From Elysia marginata (Eukaryota > Mollusca > Gastropoda > Plakobranchidae): a stretch of 64,000 nucleotides of DNA. Position numbers and translations under genes: made by a program. Below are positions 7,908-17,319 of this stretch, in pieces. The notes beneath the pieces were generated by a model. It saw only the letters and a list, made by a program, of their open reading frames with translations, searched no databases and had not been told where the DNA came from. The stretch lies in the NCBI GenBank assembly GCA_019649035.1, contig BMAT01004028.1:63437-127436 (forward strand), written 5' to 3'. Every line of letters begins with the position of its first letter. Position 1 is the first letter of the stretch.

Positions 7908-9809
7908 TTAAAGCGCCCCTTTCATAATCTCCTCTACGATATCGGGATTCAACAAAGTGGAAATGTCACCGAGTTTTGAAGTGTCCTTATGTGCTATTTT
8001 TCTCAAAATACGCCTCATAATCTTCCCACTCCTCGTCTTCGGTAGACCTTTTACAAACTGAATTTTATCCAACTTGGCGATAGGTCCTATCTGTTCTGAA
8101 ATCACCCTGTTTATTTCATTTCGGAGTTTGTCGTGCTCATCTTCTTCCTTCAAAATGATGTAACCGTAAAGGGCGTTTCCCTTTATATTATGGGGGAAAC
8201 CGACAACGGCAGATTCTACAACCTTTTCGTGTTCATTGATAGCATCTTCTATGGGTGCCGTTCCCAAGTTATGGCCAGAAATAATAATTACATCATCTAC
8301 CCTGCCTGTGATTCTGTAGTAGCCAACTTCGTCTCTCATGGCACCATCTCCTGTAAAATATTTACCCGGGTAAGTAATGAAATAGGTTTCTTTATACCTC
8401 TGGTGATTTCCCCATATTGTCCTCGCCATAGAAGGCCAAGGGAACTTAATGCAAAGCCTTCCGCTTTCTCTGTTACCTTCTATCTCTTTCCCATTTTCAT
8501 CCATCAAACAGACTTGAATCCCGGGCATAGGAAGGGTGGCAAAAGTAGGTTTGGTAGGTGTTACAAAAGGTATGGGACATATCATCATACCGCCAGTCTC
8601 TGTCTGCCACCAAGTGTCCGTAATGGGGCATCCCTTTTTCCCTATATGATTGTCATACCAATGCCAAGCCTCTTCATTGATGGGTTCTCCAACAGTTCCT
8701 AAAATTTTAAGCGATGACAAGTCGTGTTTTTCTACAAAACTCACATTTTCTTTTGCCAAGGTCCGAATAGCCGTAGGAGCAGTATAAAATTGATTGATTT
8801 TATATTTTTCTATGACCTCCCAAAACCTCCCGAAATCAGGATAAGAAGGGACGCCTTCAAACATTACAGATGTAGTGCCATTAGCCAAAGGTCCGTATAC
8901 TATATAGGAATGTCCCGTTATCCAACCTATGTCTGCGGCACACCAATAAATATCATTTTCTTCGGGTCTAAAAACATTGTTGAAGGTGTATGCCGAGTAA
9001 ACCATATAACCCGCTGTGGTGTGCAACATCCCTTTGGGCATACCTGTAGAACCAGAGGTGTAAAGAATAAAAAGCGGGTCTTCGGCATCCATTTCCTCTG
9101 CATAACAATCATCACTTGCCTTTTCAAGAAGTGGTTTCAAAAATTTATCTCTACCCGCTTTCATTGAAATTTTACTATCTATCCTTTTTGCCACGAGAAC
9201 GGTCTCCACACAAGACATATGTTTCAAAGCTTCATCTACAATTCCCTTTAGGTTAATTGTTTTATCACCTCTGAATCCACCATCTGATGTAATTACCACC
9301 TTTGCCTCACAGTCATTAATTCTCGTAGCCAAAGCTGTAGAGGAAAACCCTGCAAAGACAACAGAGTGTATAGCTCCTATTCTAGCACAAGCCAAAATAG
9401 ACACTGTTAGATCTGGTATCATAGGCAAGTAAATACAAACACGGTCGCCCTTTTTCACGCCACTTTCTTTGAGGACATTTGCAAATTTGCAAACCCTTTG
9501 GTGGAGGTCTTTGTATGTGATATGTTCTGCTGGTTCATTGGGGTCATTTGGTTCCCAGAGGATAGCCGTTTTATTTCCCCTAGTTTTGAGATGCCTGTCT
9601 ATACAGTTTTCGGTAATGTTGAGCTTGGCTCCCAAAAACCATTTTACTTCAGCTTCAGCAAGGTTGTGTGCCACTACCTTATTCCACTTTTTTCGCCATT
9701 GAAAGTTCTGTTCTGCGATGTCCCCCCAAAATTTTTCGGGATTTTCTATCGCCTCTTTTTGAGCCTTGAAATAGTGTTCCAAGTCATTTATTCTATAATT
9801 ACTCATCAC
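7908..9809 (-). CDS. acs: Acetyl-coenzyme A synthetase
   Basis: Acs activates acetate with ATP to acetyl-AMP and then to acetyl-CoA in the cytoplasm. The 633-residue product is full length for the family and has the AMP-binding P-loop YTSGSTGMPKG, the WWQTETGG motif, the hinge region with GRVDDVI, and the C-terminal PKTRSGKIMRR, whose Lys is the usual acetylation/adenylation residue. Two adjacent ATG codons are possible starts (9809 and 9806). A TATCTTTG box lies 45 bases upstream and a clear terminator follows, so it is probably a single-gene transcript. Long open frames on the opposite strand are shadows. Confidence 0.96.
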   Translation of the reverse strand: MMSNYRINDLEHYFKAQKEAIENPEKFWGDIAEQNFQWRKKWNKVVAHNLAEAEVKWFLGAKLNITENCIDRHLKTRGNKTAILWEPNDPNEPAEHITYKDLHQRVCKFANVLKESGVKKGDRVCIYLPMIPDLTVSILACARIGAIHSVVFAGFSSTALATRINDCEAKVVITSDGGFRGDKTINLKGIVDEALKHMSCVETVLVAKRIDSKISMKAGRDKFLKPLLEKASDDCYAEEMDAEDPLFILYTSGSTGMPKGMLHTTAGYMVYSAYTFNNVFRPEENDIYWCAADIGWITGHSYIVYGPLANGTTSVMFEGVPSYPDFGRFWEVIEKYKINQFYTAPTAIRTLAKENVSFVEKHDLSSLKILGTVGEPINEEAWHWYDNHIGKKGCPITDTWWQTETGGMMICPIPFVTPTKPTFATLPMPGIQVCLMDENGKEIEGNRESGRLCIKFPWPSMARTIWGNHQRYKETYFITYPGKYFTGDGAMRDEVGYYRITGRVDDVIIISGHNLGTAPIEDAINEHEKVVESAVVGFPHNIKGNALYGYIILKEEDEHDKLRNEINRVISEQIGPIAKLDKIQFVKGLPKTRSGKIMRRILRKIAHKDTSKLGDISTLLNPDIVEEIMKGAL

Positions 9810-9853
9810 TAAAATTTGTAGCTTATTATCTTAAAATAATGTTTTATCTTGGG

Positions 9854-9861
9854 CAAAGATA
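9854..9861 (-). promoter_or_regulatory. Bacteroidetes-type -7 box upstream of acs
   Basis: TATCTTTG on the minus strand matches TAnnTTTG exactly, about 45 bases before the acs ATG. A good TTG -33 partner is not obvious. Confidence 0.45.
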
Positions 9862-9952
9862 TTTAACTAATTGTTAAAATGAAATCCTCATAAAAACTTC
9901 TCTAGCCCAATTGCTCATTTTTATTAGAGGCATTGACATATCTATGTCTAAA

Positions 9953-10936
9953 TTACCCTCCTATCTTTACAATTACTCTGCCTTTTACAATCCCTCTTAG
10001 TATCAAATCAATCTTTTCAGGCAGTTTTTCCAAAGAGACTTCCTCGTATAGTTCCATTATTTTTTTCGGTTTCCACACTGATGACAGTTTTTCCCAAATA
10101 ATTTTACGGTTATCCATAGGGCAACTCTGAGAAGTCAAGCCTACAAGTGATATGCCCCTCAAAATAAAAGGATATACCGTAGTGTTGAGGTTTCCCCCCG
10201 CTACATTCCCACAACAGGCTATAACTCCATACATCTTAACAGACTTGATAATATTTTCTAAAATATTTCCACCCACAGTATCTATTGCCCCAGCATATAC
10301 TCCCTTATGCATAGGGGTCTTATCTACCCCTGAAAATGTCTTTCTCTCTAAAATTTCAGAAGCTCCAATACCCACCAAAAAATCATTTTCAGACTTCCCC
10401 GTAATAGCTACAACTTTGTAGCCTATTTTACTGAGAATACCTACACTCATAGTCCCTACACCCCCTGTTGCTCCTGATACCACAATATCACCGTCCTTTG
10501 GCTTTAAAGAGGCTACCAACTTCTCTACACACTGCCCAGCTGTGAAACCCGCTGTACCGTAAATAGCTACTTCCTTTGAAGTTAGTCCCTGAGGCATTTT
10601 AAGTACCCAATCTTTTGGAACTCTAATGTACTCCCCAAAGCCTCCCCAAGTGTTCATTCCCAAATCAAAGCCCATTACGATCACACGATCTCCCTTTTTA
10701 AAGTTATTTGTAGCACTTTCTTCTACCATTCCGATTGCATCTATTCCAGGTGTATGTGGGTAATTCTTCGTAACGCCTTTATTACCAGAACAAGAAAGCG
10801 CATCTTTAAAGTTTAGTGAAGAATACAAAACTTTGATAAGGACATCTCCTTGTGGCAAATCATCTATTGATACCGTTTCAATAGATTTTTCAAATTTACC
10901 ATTCAATTCGGTTACCCTCAATGCTTTAAAATTCAT
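9953..10936 (-). CDS. acuI: YhdH/AcuI-type zinc-free medium-chain oxidoreductase (acrylyl-CoA reductase-like)
   Basis: A 327-residue MDR-superfamily NADPH oxidoreductase. YhdH/AcuI members reduce acrylyl-CoA or related enones. Seen: the N-terminal GroES-like part with SSLNFKDAL and HTPGIDAIG, and the nucleotide-binding SGATGGVGTMSVGIL motif typical of YhdH/YhfP. Catalytic zinc ligands are absent, as expected for this branch. In acs-containing genomes it may take part in detoxifying acryloyl-CoA, but the substrate here is inferred only from the family. It stands alone upstream of acs with a 143-base gap. Confidence 0.8.
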   Translation of the reverse strand: MNFKALRVTELNGKFEKSIETVSIDDLPQGDVLIKVLYSSLNFKDALSCSGNKGVTKNYPHTPGIDAIGMVEESATNNFKKGDRVIVMGFDLGMNTWGGFGEYIRVPKDWVLKMPQGLTSKEVAIYGTAGFTAGQCVEKLVASLKPKDGDIVVSGATGGVGTMSVGILSKIGYKVVAITGKSENDFLVGIGASEILERKTFSGVDKTPMHKGVYAGAIDTVGGNILENIIKSVKMYGVIACCGNVAGGNLNTTVYPFILRGISLVGLTSQSCPMDNRKIIWEKLSSVWKPKKIMELYEEVSLEKLPEKIDLILRGIVKGRVIVKIGG

Positions 10937-11110
10937 ATTTTCTCATTATATTTATCCCTTAAATGATTGACATTTTTACCAAACTTCCCGAAAGGATTTG
11001 TTTTCTCTACCTCCAAATGTAGTAAATAATTTTAGATTTTTTAACTAATTCTGTGGTTTTTAAAGCTAGTTTAAATCTTTTAAAAGTGGTTAGGTTTACG
11101 ATAAAAATAT

Positions 11111-11118
11111 TAGATTTG
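11111..11118 (+). promoter_or_regulatory. -7 box for the secreted hypothetical/YceI gene pair
   Basis: TAGATTTG matches TAnnTTTG exactly, 22 bases before the ATG at 11141. The region between the divergent oxidoreductase and this gene (10937-11140) is A/T-rich and otherwise featureless. Confidence 0.45.
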
Positions 11119-11140
11119 TACCCGACAAAGTTGTTGTGCT

Positions 11141-12052
11141 ATGAATAGCTGTAAGAGGGTAGGTATTTTTTTCTTCTGTTTTCTGACATATTATTCCCCA
11201 TATGCTCAAGACACCTTTGGATATAAAAAACCTCTTGAGCCTGAGAAGTACAGAATTCTCACTCAAAAGGGGGAGTTGTTGAAATTGTCAGATGCGCTTC
11301 GCTATCGCGACAAGGTCAACTATATAAAAACTGATGGAGAGATCAATTTTATTTATTTCGATTCGGAGTTTTTTACCATTAGGTATTCCGATGATAACTT
11401 GCCCCCTGTAAAGATTGAATATAAGGGGAGGGCAGATGTTACCGTATCTATGGAACGATTTGATAAAAAAAGGTTATACAGTCTTACCAAAGAGTGGATT
11501 GCAAAAAAAGACTCGCTTGAATACCCTCTTGACTTGATGGAGAAATTTGGTAGTCACTACAAGGAGATGAATGTTGCTAACAATTACAATTTTAGAATCC
11601 TAAAGGATAAGGAAAACAAGCGAATCAAGTTTAGGGGATACCATAAATACCTCTTTTGCAAACCCAATGGGGAGGTCTATGGGGGGTATTATATTTTAGA
11701 TATCAAGTTTAAGAAACGATACTACGAGATGAAATTTAGAGGATTCCCTTTTGGAAGTGATACCTACAGGAGATATTTCATAGATGATTTTACTTCTGTC
11801 GATTCTTTTTATGATTTTGGGTTAAAGGCTTATGCTTTCCATGTCAACAGTTTAATGACAAATATCCATAGAGAAATAACTAAAGATTACCAATATGATG
11901 AATTGAGGGAGCGGTTTAACAAGAAGGTTTTGGAAAAGGAATACAATAAAGTGAAATATAGAAATGGGCTTGATGATGACGATGATGAACAAACTGATAG
12001 GTCATCAAAAAGAAGAAGAAAAAAAAATAGGAAAAGGCAAGAATCTATATAG
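11141..12052 (+). CDS. Secreted hypothetical protein with acidic-then-basic tail
   Basis: I do not recognise this family. The 303-residue protein has a signal peptide (basic MNSCKR, hydrophobic IFFFCFLTYYSPYA, probable cleavage after A22 in YAQD), so it is exported. The body is rich in Tyr, Phe, Lys and Asp and shows no repeats. The C-terminus has a run of five Asp (about residues 276-280), then a strongly basic tail of Ser, Lys and Arg (RSSKRRRKKNRKRQ). Three bases separate it from the YceI gene, so the two are probably co-transcribed and may act together in the envelope. No catalytic motif stands out. Confidence 0.7.
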   Translation: MNSCKRVGIFFFCFLTYYSPYAQDTFGYKKPLEPEKYRILTQKGELLKLSDALRYRDKVNYIKTDGEINFIYFDSEFFTIRYSDDNLPPVKIEYKGRADVTVSMERFDKKRLYSLTKEWIAKKDSLEYPLDLMEKFGSHYKEMNVANNYNFRILKDKENKRIKFRGYHKYLFCKPNGEVYGGYYILDIKFKKRYYEMKFRGFPFGSDTYRRYFIDDFTSVDSFYDFGLKAYAFHVNSLMTNIHREITKDYQYDELRERFNKKVLEKEYNKVKYRNGLDDDDDEQTDRSSKRRRKKNRKRQESI

Positions 12053-12055
12053 ACT

Positions 12056-12649
12056 ATGATGATATTTTTCAACTTCTTTGTAGTGGGGGTTGTCTCTTTT
12101 TCTAATCTTTCTGCCAGGCAAGTGCATGGTGTGTCCTCCATACCGGTAGAGAAAGCAATAGACCTAGAGAATAGTCAAATCAAGTGGAAGGGGTATAAAG
12201 TTTTGGGTGAACACGCAGGATTTGTGAAATTTTCTGAGGGTACATTGCTTTTGCAGGAACAGGGTCATATTGTCGGGGGTAGGTTTAAGGTAGATTTAAG
12301 TTCCTTAGAGTGTACAGACTTAGAGGGTAATGTTAAGAAAAAACTAGAGAATCACCTCAAGGGCAAAGATTTTTTTGATGCCAATAGTTTCCCTTATGCA
12401 GAGCTTACCATAGAGTACACCAAGAAGCTATCTAAAAACTCATATAATGTGATGGCAAAACTGAGCATAAGAGGACAGACAAATACAGAGGAATTTAAGC
12501 TAACAACATTTGAAGGAGGTGCAATAGCAAAACTTACCATAGACAGAACCAAATACGGAGCGAACTATAATTCAGGTTCTATTCTTGATAACCTGGCAGA
12601 CAAGACTATTTATGATGAGTTTGATCTACAAGTCAAACTCATATATTAA
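12056..12649 (+). CDS. YceI family lipid-binding periplasmic protein
   Basis: YceI proteins form a lipocalin-like barrel that binds long isoprenoid or amide lipids in the periplasm. The 197-residue product has an N-terminal hydrophobic export signal (FFNFFVVGVVSFSNLSA), then the family pattern: IKWKGYKVLGEHAGFVKFSEG, a GRFKVDLSSLE strand, the FFDANSFPYAEL motif and the final tract TKYGANYNSG. Two ATG codons (12056, 12059) are possible starts. It follows a secreted hypothetical by 3 bases. A link to quinone or isoprenoid handling is a guess from the family. Confidence 0.88.
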   Translation: MMIFFNFFVVGVVSFSNLSARQVHGVSSIPVEKAIDLENSQIKWKGYKVLGEHAGFVKFSEGTLLLQEQGHIVGGRFKVDLSSLECTDLEGNVKKKLENHLKGKDFFDANSFPYAELTIEYTKKLSKNSYNVMAKLSIRGQTNTEEFKLTTFEGGAIAKLTIDRTKYGANYNSGSILDNLADKTIYDEFDLQVKLIY

Positions 12650-12660
12650 TATCAATACAG

Positions 12661-12716
12661 TACTTCATCTATTTTTTTAGCAAATATGAAGTCCTACTTC
12701 ATAATGGGTCTTTTTT
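12661..12716 (+). promoter_or_regulatory. Possible leader with competing hairpins before trpE
   Basis: ATGAAG (12686-12691) can pair with CTTCAT (12697-12702) in a short hairpin that is followed, eight bases later, by a run of six T. The same ATGAAGT can instead pair with ACTTCAT at 12662-12668. Two mutually exclusive stems just before trpE resemble an attenuator, but it could simply be the terminator of the YceI transcript. The stems are short. Confidence 0.25.
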
Positions 12717-12719
12717 AGG

Positions 12720-14129
12720 TTGGAAGTGAAAAAAATCAGACTAAAAACAAAATATAGAAAGGTACTATCAGATACTTTTACGCCCGTCGGTGTCTATCTA
12801 AAAGTCAGGGATAGTTATCCTAACAGTCTGCTTTTAGAGAGCAGTGATTACCACGCAAATGATAATAGCTTTTCTTATATATGCTGTAATCCCATAGCGA
12901 GTATAAAGATAGATGGGGGTTCTATCTACACAGAATACCCCGACGGGACAAGCGATAAAAAAGTAATTGAAAACAGAAAAGAAGTACTTCAAAAAATCTC
13001 CACTTTCGTGAAGAATTTTGAACAAGATACCGGAGACTTTAAATTTGTTACCAGTGGACTTTTCGGCTATATGGGATATGAAATGGTAAAATATTTTGAA
13101 GATATTGATATTGACGAAAAGCCAAATTCCTCTCAAATTCCTCTTTTGTACTATAGCGTATTCCAAAATATAATAGCAATAGACCATTTCAAAGACGAAT
13201 GCTATTTGTTCTATCACTTTACAGATCATGACAATGATAATCTCGATGAGTTGGAGCACTTAATAAAATCAAAACCAGCTCCTTCTTATAGTTTTGAGAA
13301 ATATGCAGAGCCAAACTCTAACCTTACAGATGATGAGTATAAAAAATTTGTCGCCATAGCAAGGGAGCATTGCCGAAGGGGGGATGTGTTTCAATTGGTT
13401 TTATCAAGGCGTTTTTGCCAAGGGTTTAAAGGCGATGAGTTCAATGTTTATAGGGCTTTGCGATCTATCAATCCGTCTCCCTATCTATTTTATTTTGACT
13501 ACGGAGGGTTTAAGATATTCGGAAGCTCGCCAGAGGCACAACTGATTGTAAAAGATGGCATTGCTGAGATACACCCCATAGCAGGCACTTTCAAAAGAAC
13601 GGGAAATGATGCTAAAGACAATCAGTTGGCAAACAAATTATCTAATGACAAAAAAGAAAATGCCGAACATGTTATGTTGGTAGACTTAGCTAGAAATGAT
13701 CTCAGTAGAAATAGTTACAATTTAAAGGTAGAGACCTATAAAGAGGTTCAGTTTTTCTCTCATGTGATACATTTGGTGTCAAAGGTTGTCGGAAGTATTC
13801 ACAAGGGTTCCGATATATTCCAATTGGTGGCAGATACCTTCCCTGCGGGGACTTTAAGTGGTGCGCCAAAGCATAAGGCTATGCAACTTATAGAATGCTA
13901 TGAACCCTCTAGCAGGGGGATTTATGGAGGTGCTATTGGCTTTATGGACTTTAATGGCAACTTCAATCACGCTATAATTATACGATCGTTTTTGAGCGAA
14001 GATTATCAGTTGGTTTACCAAGCAGGGGCTGGCATTGTTTTCGATTCCTCAGAAGAGGGCGAACTGCAAGAGGTTTATAACAAGTTGAAGGCTTTAAATA
14101 AAGCATTAGATATAGCCGAGAATTTATGA
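12720..14129 (+). CDS. trpE: Anthranilate synthase component I
   Basis: TrpE converts chorismate and ammonia to anthranilate, the first step of tryptophan synthesis, using ammonia from TrpG. The 469-residue protein has the tryptophan-feedback motif LLESSD (38-43), and the chorismate-binding core with GSSPEAQ, HPIAGTFKRTG, LVDLARNDL, and PAGTLSGAPK. Length fits the Bacteroidetes TrpE type. No ATG is available in frame; TTG at 12720 or GTG at 12726 must serve as start. The last four bases overlap the trpG start. The remaining trp genes are not in the window. An aminodeoxychorismate synthase role is less likely given the LLES motif. Confidence 0.92.
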   Translation: MEVKKIRLKTKYRKVLSDTFTPVGVYLKVRDSYPNSLLLESSDYHANDNSFSYICCNPIASIKIDGGSIYTEYPDGTSDKKVIENRKEVLQKISTFVKNFEQDTGDFKFVTSGLFGYMGYEMVKYFEDIDIDEKPNSSQIPLLYYSVFQNIIAIDHFKDECYLFYHFTDHDNDNLDELEHLIKSKPAPSYSFEKYAEPNSNLTDDEYKKFVAIAREHCRRGDVFQLVLSRRFCQGFKGDEFNVYRALRSINPSPYLFYFDYGGFKIFGSSPEAQLIVKDGIAEIHPIAGTFKRTGNDAKDNQLANKLSNDKKENAEHVMLVDLARNDLSRNSYNLKVETYKEVQFFSHVIHLVSKVVGSIHKGSDIFQLVADTFPAGTLSGAPKHKAMQLIECYEPSSRGIYGGAIGFMDFNGNFNHAIIIRSFLSEDYQLVYQAGAGIVFDSSEEGELQEVYNKLKALNKALDIAENL

Positions 14130-14692
14130 AGGTGCTACTGATAGATAATTACGACAGCTTTACTTACAATCTTTTTCACTATTTGGAAGGTTTGGGAGCG
14201 ACCACTACTGTTATTAGGAATGACCAACTGTCTTTAGAAGATGTATTGCCCTTTGACAGAATTGTGCTTTCCCCCGGTCCCGGAATTCCCGATGAGGCGG
14301 GTCTGCTCAAACCCATTATAGAGACCTATGCTTCCGAGAAACCTATATTGGGTGTCTGTCTGGGATTTCAGGCTATTGTGGAGACTTTTGGGGGGGAGAT
14401 AAGAAATTTGGAGACGGTTTATCACGGAGTCGCTACAGAAGTAGAGGTGATTGTAGAGAGTGAAAATTTATACAAAGGACTCCCCAAAAAATTTATAGTA
14501 GGACGCTATCACTCTTGGGTGGTGAAGAAAGCACTCCCAAATGAATTGGAGCCAACCTCTTTGGACGAAAAAGGAGAGATAATGTCTATAAGGCATAGAG
14601 AATTTGATACTAAAGGGGTACAATTTCACCCCGAGTCCATATTGACTAAACACGGTAAGGATATAATTGCCAACTGGTTAAAATATAATTAA
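14126..14692 (+). CDS. trpG: Anthranilate synthase component II (glutamine amidotransferase)
   Basis: This class I glutamine amidotransferase supplies ammonia to TrpE. The 188-residue protein has the catalytic triad Cys78 (GVCLGFQ), His168 and Glu170 (FHPES), and the oxyanion motif SPGPG (49-53). The start overlaps the trpE stop in an ATGA arrangement and the stop TAA shares its last base with the hemB ATG, which indicates tight translational coupling of all three genes. In many bacteria the same subunit also serves PabB; that cannot be excluded. Confidence 0.92.
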   Translation: MKVLLIDNYDSFTYNLFHYLEGLGATTTVIRNDQLSLEDVLPFDRIVLSPGPGIPDEAGLLKPIIETYASEKPILGVCLGFQAIVETFGGEIRNLETVYHGVATEVEVIVESENLYKGLPKKFIVGRYHSWVVKKALPNELEPTSLDEKGEIMSIRHREFDTKGVQFHPESILTKHGKDIIANWLKYN

Positions 14693-15660
14693 TGATGATT
14701 ATTAGACCTAGAAGGCTCAGAAATTCTCCAATTTTAAGAGATTTGGTAGCGGAGGTAAATCTCACAGTAAACGATTTTATTGTGCCTCTTTTTGTGGTTG
14801 AAGGGGAAAATATAAAAGATGAGCTGTTGTCTATGCCAGGGTACTTCAGGTATAGTTTGGACTTGCTAGTGGAAAGAGTGAAAACACTTCAAAATTTGGG
14901 TTTAAGGAGTGTGCTATTATTTGCAAAAGTTTCGGATAGCCTCAGAGACAATAAGGGGACAGAGGCTACCAATCCCAATGGATTGATGCAACGGGCTATC
15001 AGAGTAATAAAAAAGTCTTTCCCAGAGATGCTTGTCATTACAGATGTGGCACTAGACCCCTATTCTTCTTTTGGTCATGACGGGATTGTAGACGGAGAAG
15101 AGATACTAAACGACAATACGGTTGAGATACTCTCTAAAATAAGCGTTAGTCATTCAGAGGCGGGAGTAGATGTTGTCGCTCCGAGTGATATGATGGATGG
15201 GAGGGTTCTCGCTATAAGGGAAGCCCTCGATAAGGCGAATTATAGAAATGTAGGCATTATGAGTTACGCCGTCAAATATGCTTCAAACTTCTATGGACCG
15301 TTTAGAAATGCCTTAGATTCCGCTCCAGGATTTGGAGATAAGAATACCTATCAGATGGATTTTAGAAACAGAAGAGAGGCCATACGAGAGACCTTGCTAG
15401 ATATAGAAGAGGGCGCAGACATGATAATGATAAAGCCCGCGGGGGTCTATTTGGACATTATTAGGGATATTTCGGATGTTGTACATCTGCCCATTTTGGC
15501 ATATCAAGTGAGTGGAGAGTACGCTATGACAAAAGTAGCTATAGAGAAAGGATACCTCTCACAAACAGTCATTTATGAGCAACTGATTTCTATCAAAAGG
15601 GCAGGAGCCAATAGTATTGTTACTTATTTTGCAGAAGAAGCTACAAAAATATTGCAGTAA
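14692..15660 (+). CDS. hemB: Porphobilinogen synthase (delta-aminolevulinic acid dehydratase)
   Basis: HemB condenses two 5-aminolevulinate molecules to porphobilinogen in heme synthesis. The 322-residue protein has the two active-site lysines, Lys195 (SYAVKYAS) and Lys248 (MIKPA, Schiff base). The metal-site segment reads DVALDPY...GHDG (118-131): Ala120, Asp122 and Asp130 stand where zinc enzymes have three Cys, so this is the zinc-independent, magnesium-type enzyme as in Pseudomonas. A second ATG at 14695 could also start it. It overlaps trpG by one base; placing a heme gene third after trpEG is unusual. Confidence 0.95.
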   Translation: MMIIRPRRLRNSPILRDLVAEVNLTVNDFIVPLFVVEGENIKDELLSMPGYFRYSLDLLVERVKTLQNLGLRSVLLFAKVSDSLRDNKGTEATNPNGLMQRAIRVIKKSFPEMLVITDVALDPYSSFGHDGIVDGEEILNDNTVEILSKISVSHSEAGVDVVAPSDMMDGRVLAIREALDKANYRNVGIMSYAVKYASNFYGPFRNALDSAPGFGDKNTYQMDFRNRREAIRETLLDIEEGADMIMIKPAGVYLDIIRDISDVVHLPILAYQVSGEYAMTKVAIEKGYLSQTVIYEQLISIKRAGANSIVTYFAEEATKILQ

Positions 15661-15798
15661 ATTTAGGTGAGATATTTTATTGTTAGTTAAGATTGTAAAA
15701 GTATTAGAAATATGTTTAAATTTGCTGTGCCGTTATTTATCTTTCTTTGACGGTTTTACTTGTTACTCCCATTTTAAAAATCACCTTTTTTTTAATTT

Positions 15799-17298
15799 AT
15801 GTTTGAAATAGCTAGCTTGAAGGATATGACCCTTGTAGACTTACAACGTGTTGCAAAAGATATAGGCATTAAGAAAATCCGAAGCCTTAAAAAAGAAGAT
15901 ATTATATACAAGATACTAGACCATCAGGCGGAAAATCAAAACCGTAGTAGTGATCCGACAGAGGGTGTTGAGCAAAGTCCAAGACCTACAAAAAAGCCCA
16001 ATCAGGAAGAAAAGATGGAGAAGCCGTATCGCTCGACCGAAAACAAAGTAAATCAGCGACACGGAAAGGGCGTAGAAAAGCCTGAGGATACATACAGAAA
16101 TAATAATAGCAATTTGTACCCTAAAAAGACCGGCTTTCACAGAGAAAATAGAAATAAACGCTATAGGCAACCAGAAGTGGAATTTGAGGGGACAATAGAC
16201 TGTGAAGGAGTTTTGGAGATTATCGCAGATGGCTTTGGTTTTTTGCGCTCATCGGACTATAACTACTTATCTTCCCCCGATGATGTATATGTATCACAGT
16301 CCCAGATAAGGCTTTTTGGACTAAAAACAGGAGATACCGTAACCGGAAATATTCGGCCACCTAGAGAGGGAGAACGGTATTTTCCATTGATAAAGATATC
16401 TAAAATAAATGGCATAGACCCTTCTTTTGTAAGGGATAGGGTTTCCTTTGAACATTTGACACCTCTATTCCCAGAAGAGAAATTTAAAATCGCAGAAAAA
16501 AACGCTTCCATCTCTACAAGAGTGGTAGACTTGTTTTCTCCTATTGGGAAGGGGCAAAGGGGTATGATAGTCTCGCCACCCAAGACCGGAAAAACAATGC
16601 TCCTCAAAGATGTTGCCAATGTGATTTCTTCCAATCACCCAGAGGTATATCTCATTGCACTTTTGATAGACGAAAGACCGGAAGAAGTTACGGATATGCA
16701 ACGCAATGTGAATGGAGAGGTAATCGCTTCTACCTTTGATGAGCCTGCGGAAAGACATGTCAAAGTCGCCAATATTGTACTTGAAAAAGCCAAGAGATTA
16801 GTAGAGTGTGGGCATGATGTAGTTGTTCTTTTAGACTCCATTACTCGTTTGGCTAGGGCTTATAACACCGTCCAACCTGCCAGCGGAAAAGTACTAACAG
16901 GCGGGGTGGATGCGAATGCCTTACATAAGCCAAAAAGGTTTTTTGGGGCGGCGAGAAATATAGAAAACGGAGGCTCTCTTACCATTATTGCTACTGCATT
17001 GACTGAAACAGGTTCCAAGATGGATGAGGTTATTTTTGAAGAATTTAAGGGAACGGGTAATATGGAATTGCAACTAGATAGACGCATTGCCAACAAAAGA
17101 ATATTTCCGGCAATAGACTTGGTGTCTTCTAGTACTAGAAGGGATGACTTATTACTCAAAGAAGAGACACTTCAAAGAATATGGATAATGAGGAAGTATT
17201 TGTCTGAGATGAACCCTGTTGAGGCGATGGAGTTTATGGAAGGTAGAATTAGGAAGACCTTGAATAATGAGGAGTTCCTGCTGACAATGAATCAATAG
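15799..17298 (+). CDS. rho: Transcription termination factor Rho with inserted basic linker
   Basis: Rho is the hexameric RNA-dependent ATPase that ends transcription. The 499-residue protein has an N-terminal Rho_N helix bundle (1-45), a polar, basic low-complexity linker (about 46-128, rich in Asn, Arg, Lys, Glu), the RNA-binding cold-shock domain with GFGFLR (145-150), and the RecA-like motor with Walker A PPKTGKT (260-266), LIDERPEEV and [10 protein letters not shown]. The linker makes it about 80 residues longer than E. coli Rho; such insertions are known in Bacteroidota and can bind RNA. It is a single gene with 138 featureless bases before it. Confidence 0.96.
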   Translation: MFEIASLKDMTLVDLQRVAKDIGIKKIRSLKKEDIIYKILDHQAENQNRSSDPTEGVEQSPRPTKKPNQEEKMEKPYRSTENKVNQRHGKGVEKPEDTYRNNNSNLYPKKTGFHRENRNKRYRQPEVEFEGTIDCEGVLEIIADGFGFLRSSDYNYLSSPDDVYVSQSQIRLFGLKTGDTVTGNIRPPREGERYFPLIKISKINGIDPSFVRDRVSFEHLTPLFPEEKFKIAEKNASISTRVVDLFSPIGKGQRGMIVSPPKTGKTMLLKDVANVISSNHPEVYLIALLIDERPEEVTDMQRNVNGEVIASTFDEPAERHVKVANIVLEKAKRLVECGHDVVVLLDSITRLARAYNTVQPASGKVLTGGVDANALHKPKRFFGAARNIENGGSLTIIATALTETGSKMDEVIFEEFKGTGNMELQLDRRIANKRIFPAIDLVSSSTRRDDLLLKEETLQRIWIMRKYLSEMNPVEAMEFMEGRIRKTLNNEEFLLTMNQ

Positions 17299-17319
17299 TA
17301 TCCCCCCCACAAATTTAGG

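Noticed and set aside
8133-9812. Several open frames of 66-189 codons on the plus strand opposite acs
   Set aside because: They lie wholly inside acs, have no motif, and reflect the codon pattern of the real gene.
12720-14692. pabB/pabA (aminodeoxychorismate synthase) interpretation
   Set aside because: The LLES tryptophan-feedback motif and the Bacteroidetes TrpE N-terminus favour anthranilate synthase.
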